DNA of 64,000 nucleotides, from assembly GCA_023382535.1 (NCBI GenBank), contig JAHDWA010000002.1, forward strand, positions 310,001-374,000, given 5' to 3'. Numbering within the stretch: position 1 is the first letter of the stretch; each line of letters starts with the position of its first letter. Below the pieces are notes generated by a model that was not told where the DNA came from, searched no databases, and worked only from the letters and a program-made list of their open reading frames with translations. The DNA is from Anaerolineae bacterium. Lineage in GTDB: Bacteria > Chloroflexota > Anaerolineae > 4572-78 > J111. The translations under genes and the position numbers were made by a program. Below are positions 32,720-39,886 of this stretch, one piece after another.

Positions 32720-33145
32720 ATGACCACCCGTTACACGCTCCAGACTACCGCCGAACTGAAGAATTTGAATCAAATTCGTGATTTTGTTGAAATGGCAGCC
32801 AAAACGCTGGGCTTTGAACCTGATCTCATTCCCAATGTCCAATTGGCGGTAGACGAAGTAGCGACCAATGTGATGCTGCACGGTTATCAGAGCCGGGGTG
32901 GCAGCCTGGAGGTCGAGCTGGAACGCGCTGGCGCTGATCTGGTGGTGCGTTTACGTGATGAAGCGCCGCCGTTCGATCCGACCACCGTCCCCGCGCCCGA
33001 TTTAACCCTGCCTCTGGCCAAACGACCTGTAGGGGGACTGGGAATTTATCTGGTGCGGCGGGCCATGGATGAGGTCATTCACCGGATCACCGCTGCGGGC
33101 GGCAACGAATTAACCCTGGTTAAGCACGATGCGGCAGGCGACTGA
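32720..33145 (+). CDS. RsbW/SpoIIAB-like ATP-binding protein (anti-sigma kinase type)
   Basis: A 141-residue GHKL ATPase of the HATPase_c_2 family. N box DEVATNVMLHGY, G1 region LRDEAPPFDPT and G2 region PVGGLGIYLVRRAMDE are present. Such proteins phosphorylate STAS partners and otherwise bind a sigma factor or another target. No sigma factor gene is near, so the target may be elsewhere or not a sigma factor. It ends four bases before hemW. Confidence 0.92.
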   Translation: MTTRYTLQTTAELKNLNQIRDFVEMAAKTLGFEPDLIPNVQLAVDEVATNVMLHGYQSRGGSLEVELERAGADLVVRLRDEAPPFDPTTVPAPDLTLPLAKRPVGGLGIYLVRRAMDEVIHRITAAGGNELTLVKHDAAGD

Positions 33146-33148
33146 CGA

Positions 33149-34489
33149 ATGACCTGCTTAACTCCTCTCGGGCTTTATCTGCACATCCCCTGGTGCCCCA
33201 CTCGCTGCATTTATTGTGACTTCAATACCTATGTTGACGGCGATGTGTCGCTCAAAACCCGTTATCAGGCTGCCCTCCGGCGCGAGATTAGCGAAGCAGG
33301 GGCAAGCCTGGGGCGGCCCGGCCTTGAGACCATTTTCTTTGGCGGGGGAACGCCAACCTCTCTGCCGCCGGACTCGTTGATCGAACTGGTCGAGACGGTC
33401 AAAAGCGCCTTTGAGCTGCGCCCTGGCGCCGAGGTCACGGTCGAGGCCAATCCCGGCACGCTCTCGGTTGATTATTTGCGGGCGCTGCGCCAGGGCGGGA
33501 TCAACCGCCTCTCGCTGGGAGTGCAGAGTTTTAACGACGACGAACTGCGCTTTCTCAGCCGCCTGCACGATGCGGCGGCGGCTCACTGCGCGGTTGAGCA
33601 GGCCCGCACCGCCGGGTTTGATAACCTCAGCCTGGATCTGATTTTTAACCTGCCCGAGCAGCCCCTGGCCCAGTGGCAGCGCAATTTGCAGGCCGCCCTC
33701 GAACTCGACCCGGATCACCTCTCCCTCTACGCCTTGATCGTCGAACCGGGCACCCCGCTGCACCGCCAGGTCAGCCAGGGTCAAATCCCTCTGCCGGATG
33801 ACGACCTGGCCGCCGATATGTACGCTTATGCCGTGGAGACCCTGGGCGCAGCCGGATATAGCCACTACGAAATTTCTAACTGGGCCAGGGCCGGCGGCGA
33901 AGCCGAGTGGCAAACACCTCCTCTGGCCTCAGCCCATAATCTGATTTACTGGCGCAACCAGCCTTACCTTGGTTTGGGGGCAGGAGCTTATGGAACAGTA
34001 ATGCTGCCTGTTGAAATAGTCGCTCAATTCTCAACCGCCGAGGTCGCTGAGAACGCCGAGGAAAAAATCAAAAACAAAAAAATCTCTGCGCCCTTTGCGT
34101 TCTCTGCGGTTCAATCCGAAAATAAAACTAGGGTGGAAACTTGGCGCTGGATGAATGTGAAACGCCCGCAGAGCTACATTGAGCGGATCGAAGCCGGAGC
34201 CGGGTTGGGCGCGGCCCGCGAAGAAAAAAGCCTGGAGCCAATTGGTCCGCAGACGGCCATGGCCGAACACATGCTGCTCGGCCTGCGGCTGGTGAGGGAG
34301 GGAGTCAGCGGTTCCGAATTTGTGACTCGTTTTGGCGTTGTCATGGCAGAACGCTACCCCCAAGCCATTACTCGCGGCTTGGAGCGCGGCCTGATCGAGT
34401 GGATCGCCGCGCCAGACGGTCCGCATCTGCGATTGACCCGCCAGGGCCGCTTCCTGGCGAATCAGGCAGTGATAGAGTTTATGGAATAG
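33149..34489 (+). CDS. hemW: Radical SAM heme chaperone HemW, with repeat-derived insertion
   Basis: A 446-residue HemW (coproporphyrinogen-oxidase-like, formerly HemN-like). It has the radical SAM cluster CPTRCIYC (Cys16, 20, 23), FFGGGTPTSL, EANPGT, RLSLGVQSF and YEISNWA, and the C-terminal HemN_C domain. It inserts heme into respiratory enzymes rather than oxidising coproporphyrinogen. Between GAGAYGTVMLP and WMNVKRPQSYIERI, normally nearly adjacent, there are about 45 extra residues (292-336). The middle of these (296-321) is translated from a palindromic repeat (34034-34110) that keeps the frame open. Family certainty is high; tolerance of the insertion is inferred from the intact downstream domain. 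Confidence 0.94.
   Translation: MTCLTPLGLYLHIPWCPTRCIYCDFNTYVDGDVSLKTRYQAALRREISEAGASLGRPGLETIFFGGGTPTSLPPDSLIELVETVKSAFELRPGAEVTVEANPGTLSVDYLRALRQGGINRLSLGVQSFNDDELRFLSRLHDAAAAHCAVEQARTAGFDNLSLDLIFNLPEQPLAQWQRNLQAALELDPDHLSLYALIVEPGTPLHRQVSQGQIPLPDDDLAADMYAYAVETLGAAGYSHYEISNWARAGGEAEWQTPPLASAHNLIYWRNQPYLGLGAGAYGTVMLPVEIVAQFSTAEVAENAEEKIKNKKISAPFAFSAVQSENKTRVETWRWMNVKRPQSYIERIEAGAGLGAAREEKSLEPIGPQTAMAEHMLLGLRLVREGVSGSEFVTRFGVVMAERYPQAITRGLERGLIEWIAAPDGPHLRLTRQGRFLANQAVIEFME
34034..34110. repeat. Palindromic element inserted in frame in hemW
   Basis: Left arm ACCGCCGAGGTCGCTGAGAA continues to 34063. The right arm (34082-34110, ending TTCTCTGCGGT) is its imperfect inverted copy, with about 20 of 29 positions matching. 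It resembles the ACCGC(A/C)GAG..GCAGAG repeats scattered in many bacterial genomes. It is translated as part of HemW. Confidence 0.8.
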
Positions 34490-34504
34490 GGGATAAATTG
34501 CTCC

Positions 34505-35008
34505 ATGCCGGCCACAAAGCCCCTTACCTCTATCCTCGCTCGCGGCGCGATTCTGGGCGCGCTGACCGGCTTTGGCGTTTCGGTGCTATATACGGTGCTG
34601 TTAATCGGCTTTTTTCTGGCGGTAATGTTTTACGGGGCGATTTCTACTCTTCCAACCCATCCTGACGATGCGGCGATGATGCTGCTGGTCGGGCCGGCCT
34701 CGGCGGGTTTTATGTTCATCTGCGCCAGTTTTATCGGGGTGCTGCCGGGAACCATTCTGGGGACGGTAATTGGCTTGCTGATTAGCCTGCCGGTGGGTTT
34801 GCTGCGCTCGCACCTTTCGCCTCTTGGAGCGGCAGGGGTAGGGGGATTGGTTTCCACGGGGGTGGTGATCTTGATTCATATTTTTCTGCTCAGCTATGAC
34901 CCCGATCCAACCCTGCGTGAATATCTATTACTGACCATGCTGCCTGGGGTGCTTTGTATGGCAGCGGGCGGCTGGGTCGGTTGGAAATTGCAGAGGTCTA
35001 TACTGTGA
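34505..35008 (+). CDS. Hypothetical integral membrane protein
   Basis: A 167-residue protein with about four hydrophobic helices separated by Gly/Pro-rich turns: one starting near residue 15 (GAILGALTGFGVSVLYTVLL), one near 60, one at 75-97 (FIGVLPGTILGTVIGLLISL) and one near 115-130, then a C-terminal helix with GGWVGWKL. No family is recognised. The Gly-rich helices resemble small multi-pass proteins of unknown role. It starts 15 bases after hemW and its stop overlaps the next start as GTGA. Confidence 0.75.
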   Translation: MPATKPLTSILARGAILGALTGFGVSVLYTVLLIGFFLAVMFYGAISTLPTHPDDAAMMLLVGPASAGFMFICASFIGVLPGTILGTVIGLLISLPVGLLRSHLSPLGAAGVGGLVSTGVVILIHIFLLSYDPDPTLREYLLLTMLPGVLCMAAGGWVGWKLQRSIL

Positions 35009-35745
35009 ATAATCTTTGGCAAACCTTAAGCACCGATATTGTTGCCTGTCGAGCCTGCCCGCGGCTGGTAGCCTGGCGGGAGCAGGTCGCCCGTGACAAG
35101 CGGCGAGCTTATCAAGCGTGGGACTATTGGGGCAAACCTGTGCCCGGTTTTGGCGATCCGGCGGCGCGGCTGCTGGTGGTCGGACTGGCTCCCGGCGCGC
35201 ACGGCTCCAATCGCACCGGGCGCATGTTCACCGGCGACAGCTCCGGGGATACTCTTTACACCGCCCTGCATCGCGCCGGTTTTGCCAGCCAGCCCATCTC
35301 CCGCCATCGGGAGGATGGTCTGACCCTGACCGATGCTTATATCAGCGCCGTGGGGCGCTGCGCCCCGCCGGGGAACCGGCCCACGCCGCAGGAACTGGCG
35401 GCTTGTCGCCCTTTTTTGCAGCGTGAGTTTGAGCTAATGCCCCAGGTTGAGGTCATCGTGGCCCTGGGGCAGATTGCGTTTGAGGGCTGTTTGCGGCTGT
35501 TACGCGAGCATGGTTATCAGGCTGAGTCTGAGGCTAAGAAAATTCAGCCTAGTTCCCCCCGTCTACCGAAATTCGGTCACGGATTGAGCTACCGCTTCAC
35601 CAATGCCTCCCCGGCGGAGCGTAAATATCTGGTCACCTCCTATCATCCCAGCCGGCAAAACACGCAAACGGGCCGGTTGAACCAGAAAATGCTGGATGAT
35701 GTTTTTGAGCTGGCTCGATCACTGCTGGAAGGGACAGAAGATTGA
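35005..35745 (+). CDS. Uracil-DNA glycosylase, family 5 (UdgB-like, 4Fe-4S)
   Basis: A 246-residue DNA repair enzyme that excises uracil and related lesions. The N-terminal cluster cysteines are in CRACPRLV (Cys15, Cys18), with two more in GRCAPP and AACRPF. Motif A GLAPGAHGSNRTGRMFTGD and motif C HPSRQNTQTGRL are those of family 5, which lacks the catalytic Asp/Asn of family 1. GTG 35005 is the start (AGAGGT upstream, GTGA overlap with the previous gene). The stop codon lies inside a palindromic repeat shared with the opposite xth gene. Confidence 0.92.
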   Translation: MNNLWQTLSTDIVACRACPRLVAWREQVARDKRRAYQAWDYWGKPVPGFGDPAARLLVVGLAPGAHGSNRTGRMFTGDSSGDTLYTALHRAGFASQPISRHREDGLTLTDAYISAVGRCAPPGNRPTPQELAACRPFLQREFELMPQVEVIVALGQIAFEGCLRLLREHGYQAESEAKKIQPSSPRLPKFGHGLSYRFTNASPAERKYLVTSYHPSRQNTQTGRLNQKMLDDVFELARSLLEGTED

Positions 35746-35832
35746 AGATGGAAGATAGAGGATAGAAAAAGCACGATATTCATTACACTCCATCGTCTAT
35801 TCTCAATCTTCTATCCACTATATCTTCTATTC
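35738..35832. repeat. GAAGATGGAAGATAG palindromic element between udg and xth
   Basis: Purine-rich left arm (35738-35769) and pyrimidine-rich right arm (35793-35832) form an imperfect inverted repeat. It contains the stop codons of both convergent genes (35743-35745 and 35827-35829). A sister copy is at 50791-50886. Confidence 0.75.
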
Positions 35833-36612
35833 CTCCACTCTCAGCCGTATCCCCACCGGGCAGTGATCGCTGCCCACCACGTCGGGGAGAATGAAGGCAT
35901 CCTCTACCCGATCTAAACCCTCCGCGGCGACAAAAAAGTAGTCAAGGCGCCAGCCGATATTGCGTTCGCGGGAACGCGTGACCATGGACCACCAGGTATA
36001 CTGCCCGGCCAGGTCGGGGTAAAAGTGGCGGAAGGTATCCACGTAACCGGCAGAAACAAACTGATCCAGCCAGACCCGCTCTTCGGGCAGGAAACCGGTG
36101 GTTTTTTGATTCGATTTGGGGTGGGCCAGGTCAATCTCGCGATGAGCGGTATTGACATCGCCACAAAAGATGACGGTCTGGCCTCGTGCCCGCAACTCTT
36201 CACATGCGTTAAGAAATGCCTCGTAAAAGGCTAATTTAAAAGGGACACGGCTGTGATCGCGGCCGCCGTTGGGAAAGTAGCAATTGACCACGGTAAAGGA
36301 GGGGTACTCGGCAATGATGGTCCGGCCTTCCTCATCAAACTGGGGCATGCCCAGGCCAAATTGCACCGAGAGCGGCGCTTCACGGCTGAGCAGGGCCGTG
36401 CCGCTGTAGCCTTTTCTGGCGGCTGGGCTGTGCCAAAAAGCCTGGTAGCCCTCTGGCTGGGCCAGTTCGGTGGTCAATTGGGCGGCTTCTGCCTTGGTTT
36501 CTTGCAGGCACAGAATATCCGGCCTGACCTCGGCCAGCCAGGCTAGAAAGCCCTTTTTGTGAACAGCACGGATGCCATTGACATTCCAGGAAAGAAGCGT
36601 GATCGTCCGCAT
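35827..36612 (-). CDS. xth: Exodeoxyribonuclease III / AP endonuclease
   Basis: A 261-residue EEP-fold AP endonuclease. SWNVNGIRAVHKKGF (Asn), LCLQETKAE (metal Glu), GYSGTALLSRE, NCYFPNG, FCGDVNTAHREIDL (Asp-Asn), and the C-terminal YTWWS..NIGWRLDYFF and GSDHCPVGI (catalytic Asp-His). It cuts DNA at abasic sites, the product of uracil-DNA glycosylase encoded convergently next door, a functional link in base-excision repair although on separate transcripts. Confidence 0.95.
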   Translation of the reverse strand: MRTITLLSWNVNGIRAVHKKGFLAWLAEVRPDILCLQETKAEAAQLTTELAQPEGYQAFWHSPAARKGYSGTALLSREAPLSVQFGLGMPQFDEEGRTIIAEYPSFTVVNCYFPNGGRDHSRVPFKLAFYEAFLNACEELRARGQTVIFCGDVNTAHREIDLAHPKSNQKTTGFLPEERVWLDQFVSAGYVDTFRHFYPDLAGQYTWWSMVTRSRERNIGWRLDYFFVAAEGLDRVEDAFILPDVVGSDHCPVGIRLRVEE

Positions 36613-36650
36613 AGAAGTTTATACCAACTGCCCTTTCAAGTATCATAGTA

Positions 36651-36866
36651 TTAGAATGATTGCTCCAGTTCAACTACCATTGTCCGGCCGGCAAATGTAA
36701 CTTTATCGCCGCTTTTGAGTTTTTTCTTACGCCGGGTTTCGACGATGCCGTTCAATTGCACTTCGCCGCCTTGAATAACCAGCTTGGCCTGGCCACCGGT
36801 GCTGACCAGGCCCTTCCATTTCAAAAATTGGTCAAGTTGGATAGTTGGTTCGCTTTGATCTGCCAT
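36651..36866 (-). CDS. Small S4-domain RNA-binding protein (YaaA-like)
   Basis: A 71-residue single S4 domain. LDQFLKWKGLVSTGGQAKLV then GGEVQLNGIVETRRKKKLKSGD is the typical S4 RNA-binding helix-turn and basic patch, as in RqcP/YaaA-type proteins involved in ribosome function or quality control. I chose the ATG at 36866 with GAGG five bases before it; longer readings from 36905 would translate the hairpin at 36899-36921 and lack family similarity. Confidence 0.88.
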   Translation of the reverse strand: MADQSEPTIQLDQFLKWKGLVSTGGQAKLVIQGGEVQLNGIVETRRKKKLKSGDKVTFAGRTMVVELEQSF

Positions 36867-36898
36867 GAAGCCTCGCATTTCACCCAAAAAACAACGGA

Positions 36899-36921
36899 GG
36901 GGCAAGTCAGCGACTTGCCCC
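36899..36921. repeat. REP-like hairpin GGGGCAAGTC-AGC-GACTTGCCCC
   Basis: Perfect ten-base arms, three-base loop, lying between the fabH-like gene and the S4 gene. Related to hairpins at 4855 and 14098. Confidence 0.8.
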
Positions 36922-36943
36922 TACCTATTCTCTCATTTGACCT

Positions 36944-38278
36944 CTATTTGCCGTTCAGAGGTCGCTCGATTTCCATGACCCGTTCTTCAGGTTCCACCGG
37001 CTTGATGACGGGTAGTTTGGGGGGCAGCTCAACGGGTGGTTTCACCCCATTGCCTTTGTGCGGCTGGCTGATTTCTTCCTTTTGCTTTTCTTTGGGGGGA
37101 GCAGGATAGTTTTCTTGATGCTCCACTTGCTTTTCTTTGAGCGGGGGAAGATAGCCATCTTGACTCTCTGCCGGCAGCAGGCTCTCCAACCAGCGCGTTA
37201 AGCGCTTGGCCGCCGAGCGCACCCTGGCCCAGCGATAGACCATCCAGCGCAGCATCTTGTACCACCACTCGCGCTGCTTGTAGGGCATCGGCACGCCCCA
37301 TTCGATCACCGTCGCGCCCCAGGTTAAGCCGCCGCCAAAACCAACCATCACCAGTTTGTCTTTGTTCTCTACCCGCCCGGCCTCGATGGCCTCACACAGG
37401 GCAATCGGGATGGAGGCGGCGGAGGTGTTGCCATATTTGTCGAGATTGGTGAAGACCTTATCATCGCTAATCTTCAACGCTTTGCTGGCGCTTTCGATAA
37501 TACGTACGTTGGCCTGATGGGGGATGAACAAGTCAATTTCCTCAACGGCGACCCCGGCTTTTTCACAGGCCTGCTTGGCGGCTTTGCCCATCACCCGCGT
37601 GGCAAAGCGGTAGACCTCACGGCCATTCATCTTGATATAATGCAGGCGTTGGTCCACCGTTTCGCGGCTGGCGGGAAATTTGCTGCCGCCGGCCGGGATG
37701 CACAGGTGCTCCGCTCCTGAGCCATCGGAGCCGAGAACGGTAGACAAAACCCCGCCGGGCATTTCGTCGGCTTGCAGTACGACCGCGCCGGCCCCATCGC
37801 CAAAGAGGGGATAGGTTGTCCGATCTTCAATATCCAGCACGCGTGAAAGCGTCTCTGAGCCAATGACCAGAACAACCTTAGCCATGCCCGATCGGATAAC
37901 CCCAGCCCCCATCGCCAGACCGTAGACAAATCCGGCGCAGGCTGCGCTCAAATCGTAGGCCCCGGCGTTGGCCGCCCCCAGAGCATCTTGGACCAAACAG
38001 GCCGTTGAAGGGAAAATGTGCTCCGGGCAGAGCGTAGCCACAATAATTAAGTCTATGGCCGAAGGAGTAATTCGCGCCCGGTCCAGGGCGATCTGGGCAG
38101 CAGTAATGGCCATGCTGGCGGTGGTCTCATCCTTTCCGGCAAAGCGCCGCTGCGAGATGCCGGTCCGCGATTTGATCCACTCGTCGGAAGTGTCCATAAT
38201 TTTTGCCAGGTCGTCGTTGGTGACAACTTTTTCAGGGACATATTTGCCCCAGCCAACAATATGGGCGTACGTAGTCAC
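36944..38278 (-). CDS. fabH: Beta-ketoacyl-ACP synthase III (FabH) with 116-residue C-terminal extension
   Basis: The first 328 residues are a complete KAS III, which condenses acetyl-CoA with malonyl-ACP: DEWIKSRTGISQRRF, active-site Cys114 in LSAACAGFVYG, His in PHQANVRI, and Asn in YGNTSAASIP. The remaining 116 residues are not part of the family. A strongly basic amphipathic stretch (YKQREWWYKMLRWMVYRWAR) is followed by a Lys/Glu/Pro-rich tail (PPKEKQKEEISQPHK) that is probably disordered. The tail may dock the enzyme on membrane or partners. GTG 38278 with AGGAGT is the start; the longer reading from 38311 would translate a small palindrome. fabF lies immediately upstream. Confidence 0.92.
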   Translation of the reverse strand: MTTYAHIVGWGKYVPEKVVTNDDLAKIMDTSDEWIKSRTGISQRRFAGKDETTASMAITAAQIALDRARITPSAIDLIIVATLCPEHIFPSTACLVQDALGAANAGAYDLSAACAGFVYGLAMGAGVIRSGMAKVVLVIGSETLSRVLDIEDRTTYPLFGDGAGAVVLQADEMPGGVLSTVLGSDGSGAEHLCIPAGGSKFPASRETVDQRLHYIKMNGREVYRFATRVMGKAAKQACEKAGVAVEEIDLFIPHQANVRIIESASKALKISDDKVFTNLDKYGNTSAASIPIALCEAIEAGRVENKDKLVMVGFGGGLTWGATVIEWGVPMPYKQREWWYKMLRWMVYRWARVRSAAKRLTRWLESLLPAESQDGYLPPLKEKQVEHQENYPAPPKEKQKEEISQPHKGNGVKPPVELPPKLPVIKPVEPEERVMEIERPLNGK

Positions 38279-38329
38279 AGTAATACTCCTGAGACGTTCA
38301 ACGTTTAACATTGAACGTTTAATCGAATT

Positions 38330-39574
38330 TCAGTTGCCGGTATATTTTTTGAGGATGATGGTGGCATTATGACCGCCCAAACCGAACGAATTGGACATCG
38401 CCACCGACACGTCGGCCCGGCGTGCCGTATTGGGCGTGTAGTCCAAATCGCATTCAGGGTCGGGTGTTTCGTAGTTGATGGTCGGCGAAATAATACCATC
38501 GGTTAAGGTTTTGACGCAAACCAGCGCTTCCAATGCCCCGGCCGCGCCAAAAAGATGGCCGGTCATGGACTTGGACGAGGTAATGTTGACATTGTAAGCG
38601 TGCTCACCCAGGACTTCTTTGATCGCTTTGGTTTCTGTTTTATCGTTCAGGTCGGTGGCGGTGCCGTGAGCGTTGATGTAATCAATTTCAGTCGGGTCAA
38701 TCCCGGCCCGGCGAATGGCCCGGCGAATGGCCAGGATGGCTCCGGCGGCGTCTTCCAGGGGGGAAGCCATGTGGTTAGCGTCAACCGAGGTGCCGTAACC
38801 AATAAATTCGGCCAGGATATTGGCCTGGCGCGCTTTGGCATGTTCCAACGCTTCCAGAACCAAGACGACCGAACCTTCGCTCATGACAAAGCCATCCCGG
38901 TGCAAATCAAAGGGACGGCAGGCCCCGGCCGGATTGTCGTTGTTAACCGACAGGGCTTTCATCACATTGAAGCCGGCAATAATCAACCGGTTGGTCGCCG
39001 CCTCGGCTCCGCCGGCAATAATGGCTTCGGCATCGCCGCGGGCAATCATTTCAAAGGCTTCGCCCAGCGAATTGGAGCCGGTGGCGCAGGCGGAAACCAC
39101 GGCCATATTGGGACCACGTAAGCCGTAATCAATGGCAATGCGGGCCGGAGCAGTATCGGGCAAAATCATCGGGATCCCAAAGGGATTGACTTTGGAGGGG
39201 CCACGCTGCGTGAGTACATCGTACTGGCTGAAAGAAGTATCTATGCCGCCCACGCAGGAGCCGATCACCAGCCCCACCCGCTCCCGGTCGGTACCATTTT
39301 CCAGGAGTTTGGAGTCGGCAATAGCCTGCCGCGATGCCTCAAACGCATAGTGGGTATAGCGGTCCATGCGCCGGGCCTCTTTGCGCCCAAATAAAGCATC
39401 CGGGTCAAAATCTTTAATCTCCCCGGCAAATTTAGTCTCCAGATCTGATACATCAAAGCGGGTGATGGTGGTCACTCCGCTTTTACCGGCCTTCAAGTTT
39501 TCCCAGGCTTCGGCAACATTATTACCCACGGGTGTGACTGCGCCCAGGCCCGTAACGACGACTCTGCGATTCAT
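38330..39574 (-). CDS. fabF: Beta-ketoacyl-ACP synthase II (FabF)
   Basis: A 414-residue KAS II that elongates acyl-ACP. MNRRVVVTGLGAVTPVGN start, active-site Cys in VSACATGSNSLGEA, His in INAHGTATDLND, Lys in SSKSMTGHLFGAAGA with the second His, and GLGGHNA at the C-terminus. It is 51 bases upstream of fabH on the same strand, the two forming initiation and elongation steps of fatty-acid synthesis. No acpP, fabD or fabG gene adjoins them in this window. Confidence 0.96.
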   Translation of the reverse strand: MNRRVVVTGLGAVTPVGNNVAEAWENLKAGKSGVTTITRFDVSDLETKFAGEIKDFDPDALFGRKEARRMDRYTHYAFEASRQAIADSKLLENGTDRERVGLVIGSCVGGIDTSFSQYDVLTQRGPSKVNPFGIPMILPDTAPARIAIDYGLRGPNMAVVSACATGSNSLGEAFEMIARGDAEAIIAGGAEAATNRLIIAGFNVMKALSVNNDNPAGACRPFDLHRDGFVMSEGSVVLVLEALEHAKARQANILAEFIGYGTSVDANHMASPLEDAAGAILAIRRAIRRAGIDPTEIDYINAHGTATDLNDKTETKAIKEVLGEHAYNVNITSSKSMTGHLFGAAGALEALVCVKTLTDGIISPTINYETPDPECDLDYTPNTARRADVSVAMSNSFGLGGHNATIILKKYTGN

Positions 39575-39815
39575 GCAACATCTCCTAGATAAAAGTTAAT
39601 CATAGCAGTATTGGCAGCCCAAAACTGCCCCCCACAATTATAACACTGTCACTCTGGAAAAGTGGCGGGGCTTCAGCTTGAAAATGACGACCTCTTCATC
39701 GTTTTCATAGCCCAGGGTGATTTTTGGGGCTTTTTGGAGGCAATATTCAGGAATTTTGGAAGATTGCTCTTTCTCTCGCAACGAAGTCTCTGGTCTCCTG
39801 GCTTTGGAAATTATT
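39575..39815. other. Intergenic region between divergent fabF and mnmG
   Basis: Short frames exist on both strands but none has a start site or family resemblance that I would defend. The fabF promoter must be here; no clear pair was found. Confidence 0.5.
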
Positions 39816-39844
39816 TTGCCTTGACCTACCGCTTGCGCTATACT
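39816..39844 (+). promoter_or_regulatory. Possible promoter of mnmG
   Basis: TTGCCT (39816-39821), 17-base spacer, TATACT (39839-39844), 42 bases before the start codon. Confidence 0.6.
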
Positions 39845-39886
39845 TATCGTTTCAGCAAAAGTATGTAAAAATTGTGGTTTATAAGA

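Noticed and set aside
39662..39868. Short frames in the fabF-mnmG gap, including a minus-strand reading ending in VVIFKLKPRHFSRVTVL
   Set aside because: No start signal in the gap; the minus reading begins inside mnmG. I could not support a gene, though the reading is curious.
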